Below, in pieces: positions 34,778 to 47,420 of a stretch of 64,000 bases of DNA. How positions within the stretch are numbered: position 1 is the first letter of the stretch; each line of letters opens with the position of its first letter. The translations under genes were made by a program, and so were the position numbers. The DNA is from Sipunculus nudus. Taxonomy: Eukaryota > Annelida > Sipuncula > Golfingiida > Sipunculidae. The notes under the pieces were generated by a model. That model worked only from the letters and a program-made list of their open reading frames with translations. It did not search any database and was not told the origin of the DNA. The stretch covers positions 30,668,901-30,732,900 of the forward strand of contig CM049317.1 of the NCBI GenBank assembly GCA_026874595.1, given 5' to 3'.

Positions 34778-35459
34778 AACAGATAAATAGACAGACAGAG
34801 AGAGACCGAGAGTTGGACAGAAAGAAAACAATGTTTTTGCACATGGCTCAAAGTGACCAATTGGATGTATCCAAAGATATAAAGATTGTCGTTATGCCTT
34901 TTACATTACACAGACCATCGATAATCGTAAGGAAAGTCGTAAGAATCATTCAGAAATAATTCAGATTTGGGGCAACAGGCGATTTTTGTGTAGTGTTCCC
35001 AAGGTTATGGTTCAACTCTGATTCCATACAGCAGTGAGAACCCTTTAACCTTGTTTTGTAGTTCTTACCGGACAGGAAGCACTTTGAGTGCAAGTCTCAG
35101 AGAATGAAGCTTTGGAGGCGGTTTTGTTTGATAATATTACAAGCCACACTTCCCCGAGCAACCTTCATTACTTGGTCCAAACGTTGTTCTCATTCTAATA
35201 ATCTCGGATTTATATCATGATGTCGGGCTGGCCAGGTGTTTGTATATTTCACGGACATAGGTAACAGTTTTCTTGTATATCGGAGCAGCTACGAAATGTT
35301 CCAACCTGTGAAACAGAAAAAAATAATCTTTGTTTAATTTTAGTTAGATTAAGGCAGTTTTCTTATGACAATGGTTGCATGCCTTTGCTGGAGTTATTTA
35401 CAAGGCATATGTTTCTCTTGAACAATGGTCAATGAACAAATTAAGGTTGAAAAAAATGC
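34775..35459. other. Intergenic, no gene seen
   Basis: Nothing recognised. Confidence 0.5.
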
Positions 35460-35627
35460 TACAGGGCGTCCAACATGCTACCATGGCTTGAACAAATTAA
35501 TTTTACCTAAAAAACACCGACAGCAATTAATACATGCAGTAGTCCAGCTGAAAAGACATGGTACTCATTGGTCAAAGTCGCAGTTGTCAATCATCCATCT
35601 TAATGTGGGTCTTACCAACAGCAATAG

Positions 35628-35697
35628 CGTGGAACCGGATTCGAAATCCTGACTTTTCAATTTCCAATGTCGTGATCTACAACTAAGCTCCTAGAAT
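35628..35697 (-). repeat. tRNA-like SINE head, copy A
   Basis: On the minus strand it carries CGACATTGGAAATTG and GGATTTCGAATCCGG, a degraded B box. It corresponds to the better preserved copy at 55430-55498, so it predates the duplication. Confidence 0.5.
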
Positions 35698-38600
35698 TCC
35701 AAAATGATTCAAACAGTCTGAAACGGATTCAGCATTACAGGTACATGTGTCCTAAGATCTACTGGTATATTGATATTTTTTATATATAAACGAGTGGATA
35801 TGCCTTTATTACTGCTTATGGATTGAAATGTATTTAGGATATTAATGAGGTATATTGATATAGACATGACACACTTTACCCATGCTGATTTCATTTTAAG
35901 GTGCAGTGCATAATCATTAGGAAGAAACAGGTTTTTTTTTTTTTAAAAAAAAAAAAAGAAAAATGATATTAATAAAAAAGTATTAATTCAACATTAACAA
36001 TGTAAATTCGGCAATAAGATCACTTAGATTCCATTTGTGGCAAAGATCATTTTATCTATAGTGTGGCCAAGTATACCGATCCAAAGAAGGCATATCGATA
36101 GACTAGGAATGTACACTAGCGATGAACAGAACCAATATATGTTTGGTAATTTATTCATATCGTGACCAAAGTATTATATTGTGACCTGTTACGACCCCTG
36201 AGCTAAACAGAGACTTTCAGGAATACTTCAATAGTAAGCAGGTACGAGTCCCAACATTTCATCAATAAGGTTTTGCGGTTAGCTACAAATTTCTATCTAG
36301 ATCTCACTAATGGCAAGCGGATAGCCATTCTATGAATCAGATAATACGTGGGCCACAAAAAAGAATAGTACGTTATATGCACTTTGTTTTACTGATATAC
36401 AAAACAAACCACAGTCTTAACAAGTAAATAATTTTTCTCAGCCATTGCTAATATGGGCGAAATAATACATGAAAGATTTTTTCTTTGAAAGGTAATGGGA
36501 TAGGAAAACATTGAACAATTATATGTTGTTTCAACCCTGGATTATATAATACTGAACCATATATGATTTAACATGTATATCAATCAGTCAGTTAACGCCC
36601 CCAGTCGTTCGTGCCAAAATATTACCTCATTTTATTAAAATCGTAAATATAGCTGTAACCGTCTCAGTGTTACTCCAGACAGTGGGTTGAAGGGCATATT
36701 GCCTTTTTTGTTTTAACAATTGTTATAATTATGCATCTAAGCACCGTAGGACAGTTGCTGTCCTAATCTCCTAGCCGCCACGAAAGCTAAGGATATTCGT
36801 TTCCTATCTGATTCCATGTATATCACGTGTATTTTCATTAAGATATTTATTATCTCTAAGGTACATTATTATTAACTTTCATGTGCTCTGCGCATCATAC
36901 GTATTTTATCAGGATACGTTTATTTTTCTGGAACCATGTCGTACTGATTAGTCTTACCATGTTTAAAGGAATAACTCAGTGAGAACGATTCAATACATAA
37001 AGGTTTACGGGTAGAGAGGAAAGACAAATTATGTATAACTAACTAAATAAAAGCCAGGGATAAAGCAATGCACTACAGAAATCAGGATAGATATGGAGGA
37101 CTTGACACATTTTAAATAGCTTCGTAAGATTTGATTAGCAAAGCCAAAATAATCTCCGAGTGTGAATATTATGATATTATACACTACTTTCTAATCTTAA
37201 GAACGATTAAGATTTTTCTAATCAGAAAAACTCTATCGCCAGTTCATCAAAACAAACATAGTTATGAAAATATATGAAGCATGAAAGGCCAACAATTCAA
37301 TAAATCTGACGGATATGGCGGATGCAAGATTGGTGATAAACGAAGAAAACAAAGAATTGAAAGGTTCTCAGGTACATGGTATTTTTGCGGACACATAGAA
37401 CAAAAAAATCAAAGTGATCAAGTCTAAAAGCGTAACTACATTCATTAATGATAGAAAACAAAATTTATAAATTTCGAAATTAAAAAGGATCTCCAATCAT
37501 GCAGTAGTCATCCACCGAATACCACCCTCTCATTAATGATTTATTATTTCATGCATGATGGTAAATTTTATTGTAATCTGTACAGTCATACTCCGGAATA
37601 ATGGACAATGGGATGAGAAATCCACAAAAAATGAAGAAACGGATCTTGCTGAGACAACAAGACGACAAAGACTATAATAATAATTTTGTATTACAAAGCA
37701 ACTTTAAAGAAAGCTGTATATAATTTGTAAACAGAAAGACTGTTTATTATATACCGTACTATGTTAAACTGAATGCAATGGTACTCTGTCCACTTGCGAA
37801 TTCAGGTGTAGCCACTTTTACCACCCTACCAGTGAGAAATGGATTTCCTATGTTAGTTTTGCTGAAGAAAAAAAAGCGTTATTTTACACGATATTAAATG
37901 TGTGTTCTTTTGTTAAATGCAGGTAAAGCAGCACGCTCTCCAAACATGCAGTACATGCATATAATTAGCCATTGGTGAGACAAGCGATGCTTCTTCAGAT
38001 TATTGCCGACTGTGCTTGTATATAAATGAGCAGTAAACAAGCACCACAGAACTCTAGAATGCAAATTATGTCCGCCTACCTTTCAGAAGATAACAGTGTC
38101 CGTCTAGTTGGCCATTTAAATCGAACTCTATTTTTAATCTTAAAATAGTTGTTATGTTGAAAGTCAAATGAATCTACTGTCACTTCCGCGGTGTAAGGAA
38201 TCGATAAACGAATACATGGTTTGAATGATAAAATAAAAACCCTGGGAACAGTTTTGTTTTCTTTTCTTCTTTGTCCAAGTAAGAGTTTAGGTTTTCTGGG
38301 TGTGGAACTTGAGATTTGTTGAATGGCCGAGCACCTGTCCGTCACAGCTTGATAGGCTTGGGGCCCCGAAAGGTTATTTGTTGAATACTGCCGATTGCCT
38401 GCTGTGCACCTGTGATAAACTTATAACATTTTCAGTCTGACCTGAGGTGCTTTAGGTGTATGTGTTGTCGTCTTTATTTTGAATATAATTAATATAAAAT
38501 AAACTACAAATGAGCAATACTTTCATTATTTTACCACGCAATAAAATACCCCATGGTATTCTTTTTGCACAAAATACGAAACTTTAAGCCCAAGATACTT

Positions 38601-39094
38601 TCTGAGTCTACATTAATACAGTTAATATTATCAGCAAAATGTCTGGCTCCTCAGATGACACGACTAATGCGTTAACTAACATACTCTCAGCCAAATACAC
38701 ACGGTCGCTTAAGTAAATACTTGGCTCTACCATTGTATAAAGTGGAATAACAATTATTACATGGTCCTAATTCGGTATATTAGGAGCGTAAAGACTACAC
38801 ATGCATTGGCCGATTAATGCATTTGGGTATTTATAGTGTATATGGTATCACAAGGGGAAGGTATTATCACTAGGTATTAAACGTCCTGGTATTTAGTATA
38901 CTATATTTAGTGTACAAGAAATATTTCAAAAGGAAAGTGTTATGGAAAATAAGAATAAAGGGTGAATGATATGATTATACGGTAAAGGAAATTTAACAAG
39001 ATTTACCTCTACTCTGGTCCCATATGAGTTTTATCTATTGTGCATCTTCTCTTTATATTCCACTTTTCCAATCTTGCCAGTCATTATGTTTCAG

Positions 39095-39252
39095 CTAACG
39101 TTGAGCCCATGTATTTCACGAGCATGACAAAAGAACTCATTGATATGGCATGCACGTTTATTCAAGACCTGACCCAGAGTATCATGAAAGTGTCTTCATT
39201 TCGGACTTCTATGCACGTACCAATATTAACAGTTGAAGGCATCGTCCAGTAA
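39095..39252 (+). other. Possible terminal exon, unknown
   Basis: After tcattatgtttcag an open frame runs ANVEPMYFTSMTKELIDMAC, TFIQDLTQSIMKVSSFR, TSMHVPILTVEG to TAA. Composition is protein-like, but no domain is recognised. Only its last 40 bases survive in the second copy near 60445-60480. Confidence 0.22.
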
Positions 39253-39460
39253 CCAGACACATGATCATTATAGGATTTTGTGTATTATCAACACCCGGCA
39301 AAAAACCAATAACCACAACAATCACGGAAGCTTATCACCATAGGCATATGCAGCTAATTGGGGCCGACAACGCTATGAAGCACAGTGGGCAATCAGAGTC
39401 ACAGTATGCTAAGCTTTTTCTTCCGAGGGTCTTTCATTTATGCTTCTAGAAAATATCCAT

Positions 39461-39656
39461 TCATCCAATCAATATCTGGTGTACTTGCTGATGTTGGTCA
39501 TAAATGGAGATGATATTAAACAGTTCAGGTAACACTTGTAACATGAAAAGGTCCCAAAGGGAATTGTCTACATGAAAACCTTTGTTGTACTGATTGAAGA
39601 ACAGTCTGTTGTGCAATGCAGTGTAATCAACTAATTCTACTGATAAGAATAAAACC
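39461..39656 (-). other. Possible exon shared by both duplication copies
   Basis: After an acceptor-like ttttattcttatcag, a frame reads YTALHNRLFFNQYNKGF, then LFMLQVLPELFNI, stopping at TGA. The second copy (60700-60900) keeps the acceptor and most residues but has a one-base insertion. Differences are only weakly biased to third positions, so coding status is doubtful. Confidence 0.25.
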
Positions 39657-40564
39657 GGTAGTGTCTGCATGTAGAATATCTCAGTCACTCATGTATAGCA
39701 GTGTTGTCAGATGAATGTATCCAAATACGCTTGTTTTAATATATATTACCCTAACTGATTTGAGATGTTTCAATCAATCGGTCTGAACAACATTTCGTCC
39801 ATGGTACCCATGCTTAAACATTACCCGATTATTTTGCAAAGATTTACGGTTTATCAGGTGCAGCCAATGCCTGTGAATATATATATATATATATGAAATA
39901 TCAGGCACATCCTGCGTACGACAATATTTCTTACTGATGAAAATTATATGAAGAGGGATTTTTTATATATGGTAATCATAAAAAAACATAAGTAAATGGT
40001 CATCCACAGTCTTACCACCTGCCCTTAGAGAAAATTTAGTTAATTTGCTTATATAAATTAAACAATTATGACACGTTTATAAAGTTCTATTTAATGGAAA
40101 CTGTAGTTAATATATGCTTTTATAAATTTGACAGCAATGGCACGTTCGCCAATTTTATGTGATTAATACTGGTAAAAATCAATAAATTGTTATAATGAAA
40201 TATAATACCGTTCAGTGTTGTTAATTTGTACATGTTTAAATAGGGCAGAGAATGGTACAACAGTACATTGTCATCATGATGCAGAATGAAACGTTTTCAA
40301 TTAAATTGATTCCGCCGATGAATAAAAATGAAGGAGGAGACGTTTGTTGAAACTTTTATTTATAAAAAGTTCCCTATATGAACATGGAAACACATAACAT
40401 GTTAGTATTCTCTAAACGTTACTTTAAACTTCACAGAAACCCAAGTTTTACTGCATAATTTACGATCGTATTGCACGCTGCAACCTTGCGCATTTCCTTG
40501 GAAAATGGTCTCCATCTCCTAAAACTAAAGGAAATGTGTACTTGAACGACATGCCATTAATTGC

Positions 40565-40800
40565 CTCCGCCAAACAAACCGGCCGGGCTTATGTTTTTGG
40601 TAGTGTATGTTTGTTTGTTTATATGTTATCTGTTTGTCTGTGTGCAAGATAACACATAAAGTCTTCAACGGAGTTTAATGAAATTTTCAGGATATCTCGG
40701 CCGGCAATGATACAAGGAACAATTGATTCAGTACATTTTGGGGCGATCCATGCGTAAATAACCGCGGAATGCGCTCTAGTGTTTAGGGAGGTCTATTGCA
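40565..40800 (+). repeat. Dispersed repeat with GTTTGTTTGT / ATGAAATTTTCAGG core
   Basis: GTATGTTTGTTTGTTTA, then GAGTTTAATGAAATTTTCAG, then CGGCAATGATACAAGGAACA and TTTTGGGGCGATCC. Related copies lie at 42117-42300 (+) and 62925-63060 (-). From memory, this is a widespread invertebrate repeat type. Confidence 0.65.
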
Positions 40801-40876
40801 TATTTTTTACACTGGGATATAGCAGATGACGATATGGCCAAATTTGGAGTGCGATTCCCTACGTCATCGAGGACAA

Positions 40877-40884
40877 TGACGTCA
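40877..40884. promoter_or_regulatory. CRE site
   Basis: Perfect TGACGTCA, preceded at 40859 by a half site CTACGTCATC. No gene is close enough to assign. Confidence 0.25.
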
Positions 40885-42116
40885 CTCAACTTTTACGTGC
40901 CGTATCCCTGAAAGGTGTCGTTTATTCAACGTACAGCTTTTGGGCCACGTTTGTTGTTTGTTGTTTTTATAGTCCGGGGTCTTGTTGTAATAAGAAAGTA
41001 ACTAACTTAAGCTCCCCCGAATCCTCACACCCACTGGAGACGGGCCGAAAACACCGACTTTGGAAAGCCCGAGATATGCCTGCTCGAGTACGCTCTTTAC
41101 GAAGATTGGAAATCTCCCTTTTCAACGTCACTTGTTGGTGGACCAGTGGCATCTTTAAAACGCACGTAGGAATACAATCTTATTATTTTCTTGCTGGGTA
41201 TATACAGTTATTATTATATTCATTCGACTGTTTTGTTAAAATCATCTTACAATTAAAAAAAAACAAACAATAAATGTGGTCACATCTTGTTTTGAAACGA
41301 GACAGTAAGATGCAAAAACTCAGCTTTTACAATGTTCGTGACATTTGACACAGCCAGGCATAAAATATACTATATAGCCCATACATAATAATAAGTGAAC
41401 GGACATTTCATAATTTTAGTAAAACTACTTTAATTTAAACATGACGTCGTCACATTATTTTTCTTATGTTCTGACAGCTGGTGGTAGTGGGTATCAACTT
41501 CTTCATCTAAAATGTAAATGATTTGTTGTGCATTATAATTTTGTTAGGTAAGTTTCTAAAAATCAATGACATATGTATTTGCATATAAATCTGCATTTTG
41601 CATGCATTTAACTGATACTCCGTTTATAGAACATTATGTCTGGTTATTAAATCACAAATTGACTTCTTTATGTTTTATGAATTAACGGTATACATACATG
41701 TTCTCCACTTATGAATAGTCTTTTAACGTTGAGACGTAGTATGGACTGTCACATTTTCAAAAGTAATATAAACCATTGTTTCGTTCAGGTTCTCACAGCT
41801 TCGCCTCGGCTTAGGGGGCTCAATAAGTCAGCAGTAACGTGCAAGAACCCTTATGTACCGAATGCGGAATGCGTATTAAGAGGTTTCATATGAACCTGCA
41901 CAGCGGCATGCATTTTTCCTATGTTTCCATCCTGAAATCACTGCATTTAGCGATAATTTTGCGGGATACGCAGTCTGCATGCCTGATCCGCGCATGAGGA
42001 ATTTCGCCTTCTTTATTTTTCGTTACGTGTACCGATTTTATATGCATTCTGCATCCCCCACATAAGAAATCTTACCTTTAGTCTGCAAACATATTCAACA
42101 TTACCTTATTTTCTTT

Positions 42117-42300
42117 TTTCTCCGCTAAGCGGCGGGGGTGATGTTTTTGCGGGCGTTGGTTTGTTTGTATGTCTGTTAGCAGCAATAGTCTAAAAGTTAT
42201 TGAAGGATTGTGATGAAAATGTCAGGAAAGCTCGGCAATGATCGAAGGAAAATATTATTAAATTTTGATAAGAATAACATTCTTGTTCAAGGAATATTTT
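42117..42300 (+). repeat. Dispersed repeat, second copy
   Basis: GCGGCGGGGGTGATGTTTTT, then TTTGTTTGTATGTCTGTTAG, then GATGAAAATGTCAGGAAAG and CGGCAATGATCGAAGG. Same family as 40565-40800. Confidence 0.6.
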
Positions 42301-42491
42301 AAAGGAAAAATGCTGCTTTTCTGACAGTTCCCTATATGAGTAATGAGCCGCCTTGGCCGGTGTCTGGGATCTCTGAGTGTTTTTCTAGTTTTTCAATGTG
42401 AGACATTTATTCCCAAGCATGTTGAATACTTACTTCAGAAAGACAGGATTCCCCAGAGCGGTTGATAACATAAGTTGTTGTTCTCTTGCAG

Positions 42492-42872
42492 GATGAGCGG
42501 GTCACAGTTCTTGGACAATTCAATGCAAGGTGAGAGTCTTTAAGCCCGTTCAACACGAGCTAAAGTGTATGTAGTGGGGTTTAGATAGCGAGTTACAGTC
42601 GTTCCACTGATGTTTGCCAAATATTATGACCACAGGGAATAAGACAAGGTCGCATTTGATACTTCTTGAAGAGAATGTTCAATTGAGTTCAGCATTACAC
42701 GCTTTTTGATCAGGCTAAAGACAAAAGAGATAAGGGGCACCTCTTCGGGCTAAGATTGAAACTTTTAATTAGACCATTTCTGGTATTTAGGTCACCTTGG
42801 TGTACAAGGGTGAGAAAATGGTTGTGGCTTCCCTGGTCCTCGGTACAGAATACAATAGAATGGCCCTGTAAG
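42492..42872 (+). pseudogene. Decayed exons, counterpart of 61850-61977
   Basis: At 42791, after tggtatttag, the frame VTLVYKGEKM... aligns with the intact exon at 61850 but ends in a TAA at about 42869 and has lost the donor. At 42492-42529 a 38-base segment sits between ttctcttgcag and AAG|GTGAGA, a possible micro-exon whose partner in the second copy has lost its acceptor. Confidence 0.4.
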
Positions 42873-43750
42873 GGTTCAAACATCCTTGATTTTTCATGAT
42901 ATTTTCATGATTATTTGAATTTGAAATTTTGATAAAGTCATATTGTTCATATTTTAAGAGCTATGAGGCGTTATGGATATTCGTTTGCTAATCGTTTTTT
43001 TCCTTTGTCAGTTTTATTTATATATTTATTTAGTAATTTATCAGTGGTTTAGAGAAAACAATAATCGTTGTCCCCGTCGAGAGGAAGCTGGAATATCTCC
43101 TTATCCCGACCAAATCTCAACATTTATATCTGTAGTTTGAATCATCTTGGGTAGGCATTCTCTCACGGTGCATTTCCATATCATATGATCTTATACAATC
43201 TTTCCTTATCAAGCGAGAGCGCCCACTATTGTCACAGTCATACCCAAGAATACTTGCAGAGCCATATTAAATCAGCAGAACATCTGTTCAAAATGCAAAC
43301 TGATCCAAGAGGCCAGCCTGAAGGTGTTTATGAGATATAAAGCAAATAGAAAATAAATTCTTACTATCTATCATGGAGGTGCTTGGGTAATGTAATATGG
43401 TGTAGCATAATTGCAGAATAACACCAGCGGAAGAAACCTAAGAATTGTTCCATGGTTTACAATATAAGATTTTTGTACACGTAGGTAAACATATGAGTAA
43501 GGAATTTTTAAATTATTGAATTTGTTGTCCATAAGTTGAAAAATTAGAGTGATCTTGTTACGCTCCTGGTACGCTCCAGCTTTTTTCATATCCTGCTTCT
43601 GTAAATTGATGATTTGCATCCTTATGGAGCAGGAAAACATTACATTGATAGGAAAAGGGTCATGAACTGTTATCACGCTTCGTGGACATGTCATGATATT
43701 TTGGTATTTTCAAAGTGCATGAACGCTTTAATACTGTAAATACAGCATCA

Positions 43751-44534
43751 TAAAAGGTCAGGAAAGACCATCTTTATAATAACTATGTCTTTCATGGAAA
43801 GGGGTAAAGAGTTGTGGCTGTACTAGTGCCCATTTGCCGAATGTTTCTATGCTTTTATAAGTTGACCTTCCCGTTTATGCCATCAAACGCCATCCTATAT
43901 GAAAGCAATGTTGTAAAAAGGTATGGCGGATGTATCTAACGACTTATATAACATGGACCGTATGTTATAACGTCGGGACCATGTGTCAGAAAATATATAC
44001 TATCAGTGAGGCGAAATGAAAAGGCGAGTTAAGTTACCGAAAGGGAATGCAAAGGCCTTTTGTACACTGATGGCAAATGCTGGCATTGGACGGGTTGTCT
44101 AAGAGCAGATGGTTTGGGAAAGTAATCAAAATTAAACTTCTGGGTGTGAATCAATTCCAGGATAACTGGGTGAAGGCTTGCACCTGGATCAGAACTAGAG
44201 AAAACTGCATGTAGCAGACTAGTAGGGGAATCATTTATCACCCTTAAAGCTGTTGCGCTCTCGAACCAGCGTAATTTGCATCCCAAATCACGTGATCACC
44301 AGTGTCTACTTAAGCATGTACCACTTTAGTCCTCCAGTGAGAGTAAGTACCTTACGTATGTGTGTTTGAAAATGGATTATTTAGTTTTGCTGCTAATTTG
44401 TGATCTGGAAAAGTACCTATGAGGCCTGGAGAAATTTAATCTAAGAGATGAGTACCCTGATACTGTAATTACCTCAAATTAAGGCAAGTAATTGTAAACT
44501 GTTGTGAATATATTTATATGGGAATATGTGTGTA

Positions 44535-44539
<5 letters not shown>
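43751..44539. other. Intergenic, no gene assigned
   Basis: Holds an 85-codon minus-strand open frame (44029-44286) with no recognised domain. No splice evidence was found. Confidence 0.4.

Positions 44540-44585
<46 letters not shown>
44540..44585. repeat. (TA)n microsatellite
   Basis: Uninterrupted TA tract, 46 bases. Confidence 0.97.
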
Positions 44586-44587
<2 letters not shown>

Positions 44588-44699
44588 CTCAAAATATGTA
44601 TTGAATCATGCCATAAGCACTTAACATACATGTTACGATATGAACTTATCAATGAATACTGTATAATTATACATAAAATAGTGAAAAAGTATATAATTA

Positions 44700-45285
44700 A
44701 AAGTTAAAAATAAAAGGTATCACATAGTGTTTTTTAAAACAATAAAAAGCTGTTCTGTAGATTGTAAGACTTACAAAATAAAATTGTTTTAATCTAGCTT
44801 AAACATGTCAATAGTTGTACTGTTTTTTACATATACTGGGATGTCATTCCAGACTTTTGACCCCGTATACCGAAATCATGACTTTCTCGCTTGTTCTAAC
44901 TTACCTTTCAAAACTGGCAGCTTTTTTTATCATTCTGTGACCTAAGTGACCTTCCATAATTATATAATCGTATATAGAATGCGAATATTCTGGTGCTTCT
45001 CCATTAATATACTGATAAATAAACGCTAACGCTCTAAAGTCCATCCTTTCTCTGATCTTCAGCCAGTAAAGCTCTTGCACAGATGATATGATCCTCTCAT
45101 ATGCTGGTACGGCACAAATGGTTCGAGCAGCCATGTTCTGTGTTAGTTGTAATTCGGATATGTAACAATCATGTCCCCCATAGACTATAACAACAGTCTA
45201 TACGACTAATAACCATACCCTGAACTAAAGTTTTGACAGTCTCACTTGATAGCGCTGACCATTTCCTGTTAATATTATTCGGTGT
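44700..45285 (-). pseudogene. CR1/L2-like LINE, 3' end of reverse transcriptase ORF
   Basis: On the minus strand: LSSETVKTLVQGMVISRID, then AARTICAVPAYERI, QELYWLKIRERMDFRAL, FIYQYINGEAPEY, and after a frame change GSKVWNDIPVYVKNSTTI. This is the conserved order of the C-terminal region in CR1/L2-type elements. It belongs to a different subfamily from 15027-15555. It is 5'-truncated near 45285. Confidence 0.8.
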
Positions 45286-45584
45286 TATGTACTTACGAAT
45301 TTAATTCCTTTACATGACATAGTCATGATAAGTATAACCATTGCTGCTGTTTTTAAAGATGGTGCTTGATAATGAAAATTTTTTTTTAAGGAAAAGTAAC
45401 TAAAATATATATCTAACAATGACAATGTTATCATTGTAAGGATATTACCTAACTGCCATTTGTGGTAATGGTGGTAATGTTTATAGGCAATATAAAGACC
45501 CATCCAAAGGTGGTATTTTGACCGACCAGAAATGTACGCTATTCATTGAGAGAATTATTATTTGTATAATGATTAAAGTATATA

Positions 45585-46335
45585 AACCCGGGACCCAAAC
45601 AGAGACTTTCTAGAAGACGTCATCAGAGCATATCAGCCATAGGCAGCGGTTAGTCATTTCATATGTCGGATAATACATTAGCCACGAACAGATCCAATCT
45701 TGAATCGTAGGTTCTATGCACTTTGTTTTCTGATAACTCGCGGTGTTTTTAGGAAATAATTGTTCCTAGTCATTGGTTTATCTATCGGCGAAATATAAAA
45801 TGAAGCAATTTATTCATTGAAAGGTTAAGGAACGAGAAAACATTGAACAATTACATGTTATTTCACCCCAGGAATGTGGTACCCAACCATGTATGATTTA
45901 TCATTTATTTAAATCTGCCGCTCGGGATTCCGAGTCGTTCTTGGTACAACTGCAAAAATATTACCGAATTTTACCTAAATCGAATCATCAATGTTACTTA
46001 AACAGGCTGAGAGGTACCTTGTCTTTCATTGTTTAATTGCTTGTCATATTTTTGCACGTAAGGGTCGCCTTAGACAGTAACTGTCTTAATCTCCCGGCCT
46101 CTAAGAAAGCTAATTATATTCAGTGTCCCCTCAAACCAGCCTACAGCTTATATGCCACGCCCGTTTCTCCCTGTCTGGTTCTCTAAGTATCCCGGTGTAT
46201 TTACTTAGGGAAATAATTATCTTCCGGGTAGACTGCGCATCATTCGCCTTTTCCTCTCTGTGCTATTATTAGCTTTCGTGAGCTCTGCTTATCATACGTG
46301 CTTTTGTAAGGTAAATTTTACGAGTAACTATTTGA
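45585..46335 (+). repeat. Partial duplication copy B
   Basis: Matches 36190-36940 and 56240-56870 in the same orientation, with shared blocks TATGCACTTTGTTTT, TTCATTGAAAGGTTAAGG, TATGCCACGCCC and CTAAGAAAGCTA. Confidence 0.75.
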
Positions 46336-46339
46336 GAGA

Positions 46340-47420
46340 ATATGAGACCAGAGTAGAGGTACATTTTGTTAAATTTTCTTTACCGTTTTACCATGTTATT
46401 CATACCCTATATCTATTTTGTATAACACTTTAGATTAGAAATATTACATGTACACTAAATATAGAGTACTAAATATCAGGACATTTAATAACTTACCACT
46501 ATAGTTCCTCTGGTGATACCATATACAGTATAAATACTGGAACGTATTAATCGGTCAAAGCATGCGTAGTCTATACTCTCCTCATATGTCGAATGAAAAC
46601 CATGTAATAATTTTAATTCCTTTTAATACATTCGTAGTCATAATTTATTGTTAAAAAGACAGTGCCTAATTGCCTGATAGTAAGTTTGTTAATACCGTAG
46701 TCATCTGATCAGACAGTGTTGATAATTGGTGATTATATTAATAGTATTGCTGTAGACTCAGATAATATTGTGGGCTTAAAATTTCGTGTTTTATTGTGCA
46801 AAATGCAAAGCCTAGAGATTTTATGTTCGTTGTAATTTATTTATTGGCAAATTGTGGTTTTTCAGTATCAACTCTATACAAAATAAAGACGAGAACATAT
46901 ACAAATTATGCACCTCTGGCTCGACTGATATGCTTTCAACCCCCTCAACCACTCAACCCAACCCTACTCCCCCCCCCCCCCCCCGCCACCGTCTGATGGA
47001 AGATTGACATTGTTAAAATGGGGTAATGTTTTGGCACGTGTACCACGAAGGACTTGGGATGCTGACCGACTGATTGAATTTAATGGTAAATCATGTGTGG
47101 TAGATCATACGTATTATATTCCAGGGTTGAAATAACATGTAATTGTCAAATGTTTTCTCTTCCCTTAACCTTTCAATGAATAAAGCCCTTCATGTCATAT
47201 TTTGCACAGAGATCAGCACATGTCTAAGAATAATCATTTCCTTGTAAACACTGCGGTTTGTTTTGTATATCAGTAAAACAAAGTGGATCGAAAGTACTAT
47301 TCCAGATCAGATCTATTCGTGGCTCATGTATTGTCTGAAACGTGATATGACTAAGGGTTGACTATGGCTGATTTCAAGACAGAAGTATGTGGTTCACTGC
47401 AGATCGTTCATGGTGAAGTG
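46340..47420 (-). repeat. Partial duplication copy C, inverted
   Basis: 46340-46660 is the reverse complement of about 38700-39025. 47030-47350 is the reverse complement of the block at 36330-36620. Copies B and C therefore form a head-to-head inverted pair. A 16-base C run lies at 46969-46984 near the internal junction. Confidence 0.75.

Larger units (their letters stand above)
35460..43750 (+). repeat. Segmental duplication, copy A, distal part
   Basis: Blocks here recur at 55265-57660 and 59650-62750 in the same orientation: 35480-35890 with 55310-55680, 36180-37600 with 56240-57560, 37800-37870 with 60340-60430, 39210-39800 with 60440-61060, 42390-43700 with 61440-62700. A T14/A13 inverted run lies at 35930-35956. 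Copy A has a 1.8-kb block (40555-42390) missing from the second copy. Confidence 0.8.

Noticed and set aside
34599-34860. Serine/leucine-rich minus-strand frames
   Set aside because: Translation of an (AG)n microsatellite.
38076-38345. 89-codon minus-strand frame
   Set aside because: Not preserved in the related copy D near 50490 and no domain is recognised.
43371-43694. 107-codon minus-strand frame in duplication copy A
   Set aside because: The paralogous segment near 62520-62750 does not keep the frame and no domain is recognised.
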